Positions 1 through 8,300 of a DNA stretch of 64,000 nt are shown here, piece by piece; the stretch's first letter is position 1; every line of letters starts with the position of its first letter. The DNA is taken from NCBI RefSeq assembly GCF_001458255.1, contig NZ_CYSB01000037.1, positions 1-64,000 of the forward strand. Reading direction: 5' to 3'. Below the pieces are notes generated by a model that saw only the letters and a program-made list of their open reading frames with translations, ran no database searches and was not told the DNA's origin. Position numbers and translations under genes: made by a program. Source of the DNA: Thalassovita autumnalis. Lineage in GTDB: Bacteria > Pseudomonadota > Alphaproteobacteria > Rhodobacterales > Rhodobacteraceae.

Positions 1-1
1 A

Positions 2-379
2 ACAACAGGTTATGAGGAACGGCGCGGCATAATCCGAACCTCGGCATTATGGGCCTTATGCCGATGTCGGCATAAGGGCCATGCCACGAAGGCCCCCCAT
101 CGACTGAACCGCGATTTCGGGTTCTCGAAGTTTGGCAACACGTCCTATGCGCGCGAGGAGATCGTCGCGGAATTGACCTCGGTGTTCCTGGGTCAGACGC
201 TCGGCTTTACGGCGCATACGCTCGAGATGAATGCCGCCTACCTCCACAACTGGTTGCGCGTTCTTCGGTCGGACAAGGGCGCGATCTTCAAGCACGCCGC
301 GGATGCGCAGCGCGCCTGCGACTATCTGATCGCCAGATCCGAGACGGGCAGGGCAGGGGGCCGCGCCGAGGCCGCCTGA
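2..379 (+). CDS. ArdC-like antirestriction protein, C-terminal part (partial)
   Basis: From about base 77 the reading frame gives GHATKAPHRLNRDFG, then SYAREEIVAEL and NAAYLHNWLRVL, ending in AQRACDYLIA. This order matches the end of ArdC-type antirestriction proteins, which have an N-terminal single-stranded DNA-binding domain and a C-terminal zincin-like domain with an HExxH motif. Only the part after the expected HExxH is present. The frame stays open to the left edge, but the residues coded before base 76 do not look like ArdC and come from a palindromic stretch, so the gene may be broken there rather than merely cut by the window. ArdC proteins protect incoming conjugative DNA from host restriction. 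The family call is fairly safe; whether the gene is intact is not. Confidence 0.6.
   Translation, partial: TTGYEERRGIIRTSALWALCRCRHKGHATKAPHRLNRDFGFSKFGNTSYAREEIVAELTSVFLGQTLGFTAHTLEMNAAYLHNWLRVLRSDKGAIFKHAADAQRACDYLIARSETGRAGGRAEAA
25..75. repeat. cluster of CGGCAT motifs with a perfect palindrome
   Basis: CGGCAT occurs at 25-30, 42-47 and 68-73, and its complement ATGCCG at 58-63. Bases 56-75 form a palindrome with 9-base arms (TTATGCCGA / TCGGCATAA) around TG. The recognisable ArdC coding similarity begins immediately after. Such clustered inverted repeats are typical of recombinase sites or element ends, but no matching recombinase is visible in the window. Confidence 0.55.
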
Positions 380-402
380 CCACACGGAGAACGGAGACTC
401 GC

Positions 403-612
403 ATGTCACGCAAGGAACCCAAGACGCTGCGGGTGGCCTGCTTCAACGACGGCCGCCGCAAGATCATCACCTTCAAACGCGGAGCTTATTGGTGGAGCCC
501 GTCCGACGGCGCTTATCCCCTCTCGGCAGCGCTCGAGAGCATCAAGCACCAAGGCGGCTGGATCGAAACCATCCCCAACCCGAATTACAGACCCAAGGGG
601 CTGTTCGGGTAG
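403..612 (+). CDS. small hypothetical protein (69 aa)
   Basis: This is a 69-residue basic protein that begins MSRKEPKTLRVACFND. It has no signal peptide or membrane segment. It starts 23 bases after the ArdC-like stop, behind a purine-rich GGAGAACGGAGA stretch that can serve as a ribosome binding site, so it is probably co-transcribed with the ArdC fragment. A hairpin follows at 619-647. I do not recognise the family. Residues 25-33 (FKRGAYWWS) are rich in aromatics and a glycine-rich short C-terminus follows. Its place among conjugative-element accessory genes suggests an element maintenance or host-interaction role, which is only a guess. Confidence 0.55.
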   Translation: MSRKEPKTLRVACFNDGRRKIITFKRGAYWWSPSDGAYPLSAALESIKHQGGWIETIPNPNYRPKGLFG

Positions 613-618
613 TGCACC

Positions 619-647
619 TTCTGCTTCGGTCCTTCCGACAAGCAGAA
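619..647 (+). terminator. hairpin after the 69-aa gene
   Basis: TTCTGCTT (619-626) pairs perfectly with AAGCAGAA (640-647), with a possible inner CGG/CCG. It lies 7 bases after the stop codon of the small gene. There is no T-run on the + strand; the A-rich stretch that follows would be a T-run only for transcripts from the other strand. It is therefore a weak or Rho-assisted terminator. Confidence 0.4.
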
Positions 648-700
648 AAGAAAAAGCGGGCTTTGGGAAGGGTGTTTCAACTTCTCAAAGGAGATTCCCC

Positions 701-1090
701 ATGTCCATGACCGTTCAACCCCAGCCAGACCGTCCGGATCCGAACGTGATCGCGGCGCAGAACGACGCGTTTCGCAAGCTCGCGTGCCTTGGCGTGCCGC
801 CCGCGCAGCCCATCCAAGGCCGGATGCATGTCACCCGCTCGCTCATGGAGGCCGGTGACGGCTTTATGGCCGAGGCGGTGAAAGCCACCGGTGAGTTTAC
901 CACCTTTGAGCAGGACAATGATCCCGAGGGATGGCATGATTTCGGGGCGGTCGAGATCCGAGGCGAGACCGTGTTCTGGAAAATCGATCTGTATGAAGCG
1001 GATTCCGATTTCCGCTACGGGGCCGAGACCCCGGACAATCCGGCCACCACCATGCGCGTGTTGACGATCATGATGGCGCGCGACTGGTAG
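701..1090 (+). CDS. DUF3768 family protein
   Basis: The 129-residue product has the layout of DUF3768 proteins: a short N-terminal helix with IAAQNDAFRKL, then GRMHVTRS, then an acidic middle with DNDPEGWHDFGAVE, and KIDLYEADSDFRYG followed by a C-terminus ending VLTIMMARDW. DUF3768 is a small cytoplasmic family common in plasmids and islands of alphaproteobacteria; its biochemical role is unknown. The start at 701 is supported by AAAGGAG at 689-695; a second ATG at 707 is possible. A strong terminator follows at 1129-1170, so the gene is probably transcribed as a unit on its own. Confidence 0.75.
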   Translation: MSMTVQPQPDRPDPNVIAAQNDAFRKLACLGVPPAQPIQGRMHVTRSLMEAGDGFMAEAVKATGEFTTFEQDNDPEGWHDFGAVEIRGETVFWKIDLYEADSDFRYGAETPDNPATTMRVLTIMMARDW

Positions 1091-1128
1091 GGCAGGGGCT
1101 CTTCCCAAGAAAACCCATTCGCAAACTC

Positions 1129-1170
1129 AAGGTCCGCTGACCCCTCAAAAGGGAGAGCGGACCTTTTGTC
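1129..1170 (+). terminator. intrinsic terminator after the DUF3768 gene
   Basis: AAGGTCCGCT (1129-1138) pairs perfectly with AGCGGACCTT (1156-1165), followed by TTTTG. A smaller hairpin, ATCCCC..GGGGAT, lies just downstream at about 1178-1195, in the leader of the next gene. Confidence 0.75.
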
Positions 1171-1248
1171 CTTGTGATCCCCAGATCCGGGGATTGGCCG
1201 CACATTTGAATGCGCGGGCCGCTCCAAACCCACCGAAAAGGAAACCCC

Positions 1249-3231
1249 ATGACCACAAGCTTCAAACCCGTCTCCGTCGCTATTGGCGATCTGACAGCCC
1301 ACCCCGCCAATGTGCGCAGCAACTCCCCGGAAACCTATGACCCCGAGAACATCGCACATCTGAAAGCCAGCATCGCGGTGCTGGGCCTCTTGCAGCCGCT
1401 CCTGGTCCAGAAGCTCGACGGCAAGTTCGCCGTGCTGGCCGGTGGTCGACGCCATGCCGCCCTGAAGGAACTGGTCGCGGACAAGAGCGAGAAGGGGTTC
1501 ACCGCGAAAACCAAGGTCGACTGCCGCCTCGTGCCTGAGGATTGCGACGTCACCACGGCTCTGTCGCTCGCCGAGAATATCACGCAAGCGCCGATGAACG
1601 CGATCGACGAGTTCGAGGCCTTCGCTCGGATGATGGAGGTCGACGGCCAGACGCCCGAGACGATCGCCAAGACATTCGGCACCACCGTTGCGGCTGTGAA
1701 GGGCCGGCTGCGCTATGGCCTGATTCAGCCCGATATCCGCGCTGCAGCCCGGGCCAAAGTGATCACGCTCGACACGATGAAGGCTTTCGCCGAGCACCCG
1801 AGCCAGGAGGTGCAGAAGGAGGTCTACGAGGCGCTCACCAAGGAAGACAGCTACCTGCAGGCCTATACCGTTCGACAGGCGCTCAAATCCCGCGGGGTGC
1901 AGGTCAGCGATGATATCGGGGCTTTCGTGCGCGCGGACTACGAGGCGCGTGGCGGCGCAGTCGCGGCTGACCTTCTGGAAGAGCATTCCGTGCTCGAGGA
2001 TGTGGCGCTGGTCGAGACCATCCTGCTCGAAAAGCTCGGTGCCGCTGCCGAAGAGGCCCGCATAAAACTGGGCTTTGCCTGGGCCGATGCGATGGTCCGG
2101 TATGATTACGCGACCATGGCCGACTACGGCCGGGTCTATCCCGGCCCGATCGAGCCTGATGAGACCGCCCAGAAGCGCATCGATGAGATCACCGCCGAGC
2201 TCGAGCAACTGCAGCTACAGATGGAGGATGAGGGGCTCGAGGACAGTGCCTACAACGCGCTTTACGAGCGCGTGGACGCCTTGGAAGAGGAAGCGCGCGA
2301 TCTGCAGGAGGCCTATAGCGCCGAGGACTTGGCCCGTGCAGGCGTGGTCGCGTCCTGGTCGAGTGGTCAGGTGACGCTCCATATCGGCCTCGTACGCCCG
2401 GAGGACACCGTAAAAGCGGAGGGCACGCGCGGCGCCTCGAGTAGTCAGACGGGGGAAGAGGCCCCTGACCCGGGCGAGATCAGCTACCCGGCCTCGCTGG
2501 CTGAGGACCTCAAGACCGAGCGAGCCATGGCGCTTGGGGCCGCGATGGCGCTACATCCGGAGGCCACGCTGGATCTGACGCTCTTCAAGCTGGTCAGTGA
2601 CGTTCTGGCCAGCGGCATGAGTGTCACGCAGGCGATCAAGATCGATGCCCGCAAGGAATACCGCAGCCATGCCAAGATGGACGAGATCGACGAGACCTCG
2701 CTCGAGCAGGTGGCGGCGGCGCATGATGCACTTGATCTCTCCTGGCTCGATGACGCCCGCGCGCCCGCCGATCAGTTCGCGGCGTTTCGCGCGCTCGAAG
2801 CAGGGGAGAAGGCCAAGCTCGTGGCCTATGCCACGGCCAGCACCACGCAGTCCTGCTTCGCGCGGGACCGCCAGCGCGACAGCCTGATGCATGCGTTCGA
2901 GATCGAGATCATGCCCGACATCCGCGCCCACTGGACGCCGAATGCGGCGCTGTGGGGCCGCTTCAAGAAGGCCTGGCTCCTGAAAATCCTCGGCGAGGAT
3001 CTGGGCCTCGCCCAGGAGGCGGTGACGTTGGCTTCGTCCAGCAAGAAGGAGATTGTCGCCTTCTGCGACAAGCTCTTTGCCGAGCCCTTTGCCACGCTTA
3101 CGGACGCGCAGCGCGCCGCGGTGGCCGCCTGGTGCCCGCCGATGATGCAGACCGCCGGTGCCGCCTTTGATGAGGCGGAGTCCGCTGCGGAAACCCCGGA
3201 GCCTGACAGCGAGGTCGCGCAAGCGGCCTGA
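1249..3231 (+). CDS. ParB/RepB/Spo0J-like nuclease-domain protein (660 aa)
   Basis: Residues 1-110 form a ParB-type N-terminal domain: LTAHPANVR near the start, a conserved segment that says one should go LLQPLLVQ, then VLAGGRRHAAL at about 61-71, and ENITQAPMNAIDEFEAF at about 110. A helix-turn-helix stretch with TPETIAKTFGTT follows. The remaining 500 residues, acidic and helix-rich (a coiled-coil-like stretch at roughly 300-350), are longer than in chromosomal ParB. No ParA neighbour is present, so this is more likely one of the large ParB-domain proteins typical of conjugative elements than a partition protein. Such proteins may act as DNA-binding regulators or nucleases. ATG 1249 is chosen over an in-frame ATG at 1210 because GAAAAGGAAA precedes it and family similarity begins after it. 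Confidence 0.8.
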   Translation: MTTSFKPVSVAIGDLTAHPANVRSNSPETYDPENIAHLKASIAVLGLLQPLLVQKLDGKFAVLAGGRRHAALKELVADKSEKGFTAKTKVDCRLVPEDCDVTTALSLAENITQAPMNAIDEFEAFARMMEVDGQTPETIAKTFGTTVAAVKGRLRYGLIQPDIRAAARAKVITLDTMKAFAEHPSQEVQKEVYEALTKEDSYLQAYTVRQALKSRGVQVSDDIGAFVRADYEARGGAVAADLLEEHSVLEDVALVETILLEKLGAAAEEARIKLGFAWADAMVRYDYATMADYGRVYPGPIEPDETAQKRIDEITAELEQLQLQMEDEGLEDSAYNALYERVDALEEEARDLQEAYSAEDLARAGVVASWSSGQVTLHIGLVRPEDTVKAEGTRGASSSQTGEEAPDPGEISYPASLAEDLKTERAMALGAAMALHPEATLDLTLFKLVSDVLASGMSVTQAIKIDARKEYRSHAKMDEIDETSLEQVAAAHDALDLSWLDDARAPADQFAAFRALEAGEKAKLVAYATASTTQSCFARDRQRDSLMHAFEIEIMPDIRAHWTPNAALWGRFKKAWLLKILGEDLGLAQEAVTLASSSKKEIVAFCDKLFAEPFATLTDAQRAAVAAWCPPMMQTAGAAFDEAESAAETPEPDSEVAQAA

Positions 3232-3239
3232 GTCCTCAC

Positions 3240-3275
3240 GCGACCCGCGCGAAGCATTTCGCCCGCGCGGGTCGC
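3240..3275 (+). terminator. 12-bp perfect GC-rich hairpin
   Basis: GCGACCCGCGCG (3240-3251) pairs perfectly with CGCGCGGGTCGC (3264-3275), 8 bases after the ParB-like stop. There is no T-run after it. It probably separates the ParB-like transcript from the next gene, by Rho-assisted termination or as an mRNA 3' end barrier. Confidence 0.55.
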
Positions 3276-3305
3276 CCCTCCCACACCCAACGGAAAGACA
3301 TCCCC

Positions 3306-3899
3306 ATGGCTATTCTCAAGTTCTCTGCGTCCGCTGTTGCGGCGCAAATCGCGCATGCGCGCGCCTGCAAAACCTTCCTGCCCAACTGGAACGGGCCCGT
3401 GGACAGGCCGGCCCTGATCCTCATCGTCGGCAATGGTGTGCATCTGCGCTCGAACGGCATCGATGGCACGACCACCCGTATCGTCACCACCGAGCAGGCC
3501 GATCCCTCCTTTGCCTTCGCCGACGGCATGAACCCGTTCCGGGACACCGACTGGATGGCGCAGCGCCGCATGTCGTTCCGCGATCTGACCGGTCAGTTCT
3601 ACACGGACATTCTCGACGATGTGCAGGTGCTCATCGACCGGGGGCAGGGGGCGATCCGGCTTGCCACGGATGGCCACAGCATCCGCGTCTTCGTGCGCCG
3701 GGCCTCGGATTATCTCATCGGCGGAACCTACGAAGTGCCCTCGGGCCTCGGCGGCACCTTCCGGGTCATCCTAAAGGATGCCTGCGACACCTTCGCGATC
3801 GTGCAGAACTGCGGCAATTGTGAGGATTTCGACGCGATGCAGCCCTACCGCGTGCCGCTTGATGCGCTTATGGAAATCGATGACCGGAGGGTGGCGTAA
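3306..3899 (+). CDS. hypothetical protein (197 aa)
   Basis: The 197-residue product starts MAILKFSASAVAAQIAHARA and has no export signal. It has a mixed alpha/beta pattern with a conserved-looking DWMAQRRMSFRDLTGQFY around residues 77-94 and a pair of cysteines in NCGNCEDFD near residue 165. I do not recognise it. GGAAAG ahead of ATG 3306 supports the start. The stop overlaps the start of the next gene by one base (TAATG), so the two are translationally coupled and probably work together. Confidence 0.6.
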   Translation: MAILKFSASAVAAQIAHARACKTFLPNWNGPVDRPALILIVGNGVHLRSNGIDGTTTRIVTTEQADPSFAFADGMNPFRDTDWMAQRRMSFRDLTGQFYTDILDDVQVLIDRGQGAIRLATDGHSIRVFVRRASDYLIGGTYEVPSGLGGTFRVILKDACDTFAIVQNCGNCEDFDAMQPYRVPLDALMEIDDRRVA

Positions 3900-4555
3900 T
3901 GGGTTGGCTCTTCTATACCGATCGCCGCGTTCAGACCTATGCGGATGAGAAAGCGGAGATTGCCCGGCTCTGTACTTTCGAGAGCGACACGCGCAAAACC
4001 GAACTGGTCAAGGCCTGTAAGGTTGGCTCCACCTGGTATGCAGCGGCTAGGGTTACCAATCGCGACGGCACCCCTGTCGAGGACGCGACCTATGTCACCG
4101 ATCCTGACGGCTCGATCACTTTCGCCGCCGTCTTCCTTACCCGATATGATGACGGCTGCTGGGGCTACAAGGACATGGAGGAAAGCGCGGGACCGGTCGA
4201 ATCCCGCGCGCCACTGAGCCTGTTGGCCCTGCTGTCCGAGCTGAAGGACCCAGACAGCTATGCTCATGCCTGGCGCCAGCGCTGCCAGGACTGGGCTGCG
4301 ATCCCGGACTACGAGGAAGGCGACAAGATCAAGCTCGCAGCACCTGTGACGCTCACCGATGGCAGCACCTGCCAGATCGTCACCGCGACCCACTACAGGC
4401 GTGGGCGGCAAAAACGCCGCTGCTACCGCATCGAGGAAACCGGTGGACTCGTGCGGCTTTCGAAGGCCTCGCTTGCGGGCTCGGAGCTGCTCAGCTCTGC
4501 AAAGGGCGAGGCCAGTCCTGTGCTGGCGGAGTTCCTGGCGGGGCAGGGTGGCTGA
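3899..4555 (+). CDS. hypothetical protein, MGWLF-type (218 aa, possibly DUF6927)
   Basis: The product begins MGWLFYTDRR, as do small proteins found on phages and plasmids of Rhodobacterales; I believe this is the DUF6927 family but cannot confirm it. The first half alternates beta strands with charged loops (KVGSTWYAAARVTNRDG, FAAVFLTRYDDGCWGYKDM). The second half contains DWAAIPDYEEGDKIKL followed by a basic stretch RRGRQKRRC near residue 163-171 that could contact nucleic acid. It overlaps the upstream 197-residue gene by one base. No terminator is seen before the toxin-antitoxin pair that follows. Confidence 0.6.
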   Translation: MGWLFYTDRRVQTYADEKAEIARLCTFESDTRKTELVKACKVGSTWYAAARVTNRDGTPVEDATYVTDPDGSITFAAVFLTRYDDGCWGYKDMEESAGPVESRAPLSLLALLSELKDPDSYAHAWRQRCQDWAAIPDYEEGDKIKLAAPVTLTDGSTCQIVTATHYRRGRQKRRCYRIEETGGLVRLSKASLAGSELLSSAKGEASPVLAEFLAGQGG

Positions 4556-4605
4556 GTTTCCCGCTGAGACAACACCAGAGGACCACGCGCGCACATACTG
4601 CCGAC

Positions 4606-4634
4606 TTGAAATCGTATCTCAAATGAGATACATC
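4606..4634 (+). promoter_or_regulatory. relBE promoter with palindromic operator
   Basis: Bases 4614-4631 form a perfect palindrome, GTATCTCA-AA-TGAGATAC. It lies between a -35-like TTGAAA (4606-4611) and a weak -10-like TACATC (4629-4634), 17 bases apart, just ahead of the antitoxin gene. This is where a RelB-type antitoxin or RelBE complex would bind to repress its own operon. Confidence 0.65.
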
Positions 4635-4659
4635 ACTCCCATCAACTGGAGGACCATCC

Positions 4660-4959
4660 ATGCCTGCCCAAACATCCATGCTTCATGTCCGTGTTGACGA
4701 TCAGCTGAAAGCACAGGCTTCGGACGCACTTGCGGGCGTCGGTCTGACGCTCTCCGACGCGGTGCGTATTCTTCTGACCCGCGTGGCCGCAGAAGGCGGA
4801 TTGCCTGCCGGATTGACCGCTGATCCGGATGCCTATGACGCCTGGTTCCGGGCGAAGGTACAGGAAGCGCTGGACGATCCAAGGCCCACAACGCCCCATG
4901 CCAAGGCGATGCAAGACGCCCAGGCATTGATTGACGGGAAACGCCTTGCCAAATCTTGA
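4660..4959 (+). CDS. RelB/DinJ family antitoxin
   Basis: The 99-residue protein begins with a ribbon-helix-helix domain, LHVRVDDQLKAQASDALAGV then LTLSDAVRILLTRVA, as in RelB/DinJ antitoxins. The C-terminal part, from about residue 50, is acidic and flexible and should wrap and neutralise the toxin. GGAGG at about 4649-4653 precedes the ATG. The gene overlaps the toxin gene downstream by 14 bases. The palindrome upstream suggests autoregulation. Together the pair would act as an addiction module for the element. Confidence 0.85.
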   Translation: MPAQTSMLHVRVDDQLKAQASDALAGVGLTLSDAVRILLTRVAAEGGLPAGLTADPDAYDAWFRAKVQEALDDPRPTTPHAKAMQDAQALIDGKRLAKS

Positions 4960-5221
4960 ATGGAAAGCCATGGCCATCGCCGATCTGTTGGCCATCATTG
5001 ACTACATTTCCGACGACAACCCGGATGCGGCTCAAGTTCTCAAAGACGAGATTGAACACAAGACGTCTCTCCTTCCAGAACGCCCTCAGATGTACCGCGC
5101 GGGCCGTGTCGATGGGACTCGGGAGATGGTTGTCCGGCCAAACTACATCGTGGTTTATGCTGAAAGCCCTGAGATGGTGACCATTCTGCGGGTACTTCAT
5201 GCTGCGCAGCAGTGGCCTTGA
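4946..5221 (+). CDS. RelE/ParE family toxin
   Basis: The product (91 aa from TTG 4946) reads LPNLEWKAMAIADLLAIIDYISDDNP at its start, then a helix, then the beta strands RAGRVDGTREMVVRPNY and IVVYAESPEMVTILRVLHAAQQWP. This is the RelE/ParE fold and ending. I chose TTG 4946 because family members normally begin with a PxxEW-like sequence; a longer version from TTG 4931 is also open. Members either cut mRNA at the ribosome (RelE) or block gyrase (ParE); the pattern here does not settle which. An intrinsic terminator follows directly. Confidence 0.85.
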   Translation: MPNLEWKAMAIADLLAIIDYISDDNPDAAQVLKDEIEHKTSLLPERPQMYRAGRVDGTREMVVRPNYIVVYAESPEMVTILRVLHAAQQWP

Positions 5222-5250
5222 TTGGGGTGCAGGCCCCCCGCTAAGAAATT

Positions 5251-5290
5251 GCCCGCTCTACGCCTTCAAAGTGTAGGGCGGGCTTTTTTT
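5251..5290 (+). terminator. intrinsic terminator after the RelE toxin gene
   Basis: GCCCGCTCTAC (5251-5261) pairs with GTAGGGCGGGC (5273-5283) with a single T-G pair, followed by seven T residues. This is the clearest intrinsic terminator in the window. Confidence 0.9.
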
Positions 5291-5327
5291 CCTTTGGAAC
5301 TCAGACCCTGATCCAAAGGAAACCCCC

Positions 5328-8300
5328 ATGTCCAAGCCCCGCTCAACGCTCCCCAATCCTGTTGAATCCGACGCTAACCTCACCTCTGCACTCGCGCAGA
5401 TCGGCACGGAGATCGACCACCAACCCCTGCGCAGTTCAGCGCTCGCGCGTATCATGCGCGAGACGTTCCAAGGCAGCGATGCCGGGGGTGCCTGGGACTG
5501 GCGCATGGCCTACGACCTGATGCAGGCGGCGGCTGTGCAGGCGCTGCTACGTGGCGACAACAGTGAGGATGATTACTCCGCCGCAAAACTCCTTGCGTCA
5601 CGTCTCCTGACGGAAACCCGCCGCTCCGAGCAGCAGATCCGGCTGCAGCAGTTTTCCACGCCGCTGCCATTTGCGGCGCTGGTCTTGCGGGCCGCGGCGA
5701 TCCGCGAGGGCGAAACCGTGCTGGAGCCCTCGGCTGGCACTGGTGCCCTGGCTGCTTTCGCCGCCCGGGCCGGTGCCACGCTTGTGCTCAACGAGATCGA
5801 CCCCTTTCGCCAGCGCCTTTTGCGCGCGGTTTTCGGTGGCGAAGTGATGGGCCATGACGGCGAGCATATCGATGATTTGCTGCAGACGCCGGTCCTGCCC
5901 GACGTCGTGGTGATGAACCCGCCCTTCGCCTCCTCGGTCGATCGCTCCCGGGACAAACACATCGCCGCCAAGCATCTCATCGCGGCTGCCAAGCGCCTGG
6001 CGCCCGGTGGGCGGCTGGTGGCGATCATGCCGCCGGGGTTCACATCTGAGCGTGATGCCGCGCATTGGTCGCGCGCCTGCGGTCTCCTGACGCCGCGACT
6101 GGCGTTGACGATGCCGGGGCAGGTCTACCGCAAGCTCGGCACCTCTGTCGAAACCCAGCTCATGGTCTTCGACAAGGTGCAGGAGGATGGCGAGATGATC
6201 CGCGCCACGGTTCATGATCTGGAGGAAGCCTTGCCTTTTGTCGACGCCGTGGCCGCGACCCGGCCCGAAGCGCGCCCCGCTCAACGGGCGGCGACAAACC
6301 CTCATGCGCGATCGGTCGGTCCAGTACCTGTCACGCGCAAGCGCCCAGTTGCCACAGTCGCCGCCTCCAAACCACGCGCCAATGCTGCCATCCCGCTCAG
6401 CTTCACAAGCTTCGATGTCCCGCGCGACAACACGCCCGTCTCGGATATCTATGCGCGCTACCGCCCGCAGCGGATCGCGATCGCGGGGGCGCAGGAACAT
6501 CCCACGCCGCTCGTCGAAAGCATCGCCATGGCCTCTGTGGCACCGCCGGTGCCCTCAGGTGCCGCCAGCGCAGAATTGCGTCTGCCCGGAAAGCTGATCG
6601 AGGAGGGACATCTCTCCGAAGCGCAGCTGGAGACCATCATCATGGCCCATGATGCCCATGGGCGTAACCTGCCAGGACGGTTCACCATCGACGAGGATCA
6701 GACCAAGCTGACGCGCGCCGATGATGACCCGGAGGCACGTGCCTTTCGCCTTGGCTATTTCCTCGGCGACGGCACCGGTTGCGGCAAGGGCCGCGAATGC
6801 GCGGGGCTCATTCTCGTGAACTGGCTGGCCGGCCGCAGGAAGGCGATCTGGGTCTCCAAATCTGCGACGCTCATCGAGGACGCGATCCGCGACTGGACCG
6901 ATCTCGGCGGCTCGCCCGCCGACATTCAGCCGCTGTCGAAGTGGAAACCGGATCAGCCCATCCCCATGGGCGACGGCATTCTCTTCGTCACCTACGCCAC
7001 GCTGCGGTCCGCGGGCAAATGCGGCACCACGCGGCTCAGCCAGATCTTCGACTGGATGGGCGAAGACTTTGACGGCGTGCTGGCTTTCGACGAGGCGCAC
7101 GCGATGCAGAACGCGGCCGGGTCCGAGCAGGGTAGGGGGGTCAAACCCTCCCAGCAGGGCCTTGCTGGCCTACGGCTGCAACTGGCCGCGCCGCGCGCCC
7201 GCGTCTTTTACATCTCGGCCACGGGTGCCACGAGCGTGCACAACTTGGCCTATGCCGCGCGGCTGGGGCTCTGGGGGCAGGGGCCAGAGTATCCCTTCCC
7301 AAGCCGCGAAAGTTTCGTCTCGGCAATGGAAGCCGGCGGTGTCGCCGCCATGGAGGTGGTTGCGCGCGATCTCAAGACGCTCGGGCTCTACACGGCCCGC
7401 GCCCTCAGTTTCGATGGCGTGGAATACGACGTGCTCGAACACGCGCTCACCCCGGCTCAGATCGAGATCTACGACGCATACGCGGGCGCGTTTCGGACGA
7501 TACATCACAATCTCGAGGCGGCACTGACTGCGACCGGTGTCAACGACGCCTCGGGCGAGAGCAATGCGTCGGCCGCACGCGCCTCGGCCAAGTCCCGATT
7601 CGAGAGCACGAAACAGCGCTTCTTCAACCATCTCCTGATGGGCATGAAGGCGCCGAGTATCATCCGCGCCATCGAGGAGGATCTGGCAACGGGCCACGCG
7701 TGCGTCATCCAGGTGGTCTCGACGGGTGAGAGCCTGCTGAAACGTCGGCTTGAAACGATGGACGCGGAAGACGAGCTCGTCGAGGGGGCCTTGACGCCGC
7801 GCGACTTCGTAGTGGGCTACCTTGAGCAGGCCTTCCCGATCCATGCGCAAAAGCTGGTCGAGATCGACGGCAACATGGTGGCCGAGCCGCTCCGCGATGA
7901 AACTGGCGCGCTGGTTGTTTCGCGCGAGGCGCTCGCCCTGCGCGATGCGGCCATGATGGAGTTGATGACGCTGGCGCCGATCCCCTCGGCGCTCGATCAG
8001 ATCCTCTGGGCTTTTGGCGACGAGGCCGTGGCCGAAGTGACCGGAAGGTCGATTCGACCTCTGAAGGCGGACGATGGCCACCTCTTCATCGAGAAGCGCG
8101 CCGCCAGCAGCAATTCATCCGAGACCCAAGCCTTCATGGACGGCGAGAAGAATATCCTGATCTTCTCCGATGCGGGTGGGACGGGCCGGTCCTATCACGC
8201 GGCGCAAACGGCGAAGAACCAGAAACGGCGGCGGCACTACCTCTTGGAGCCAGGCTGGCGCGCGGATGCGGCCATCCAGGGGCTCGGCCGCACGCATCGC

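Noticed and set aside
1015-2208. 397-codon open frame on the - strand
   Set aside because: It lies over the ParB-like gene and the end of the DUF3768 gene. It has no family match or ribosome binding site. Long antisense frames are expected at this GC content.
1249-3231. ParB-like protein as the partition protein of a plasmid
   Set aside because: No ParA, RepA, RepB or RepC gene is near it, and the protein is twice the usual ParB length.
7170-8081. 303-codon frame on the - strand inside the strawberry-notch gene
   Set aside because: It is antisense to clear helicase coding sequence and has no recognisable motif.
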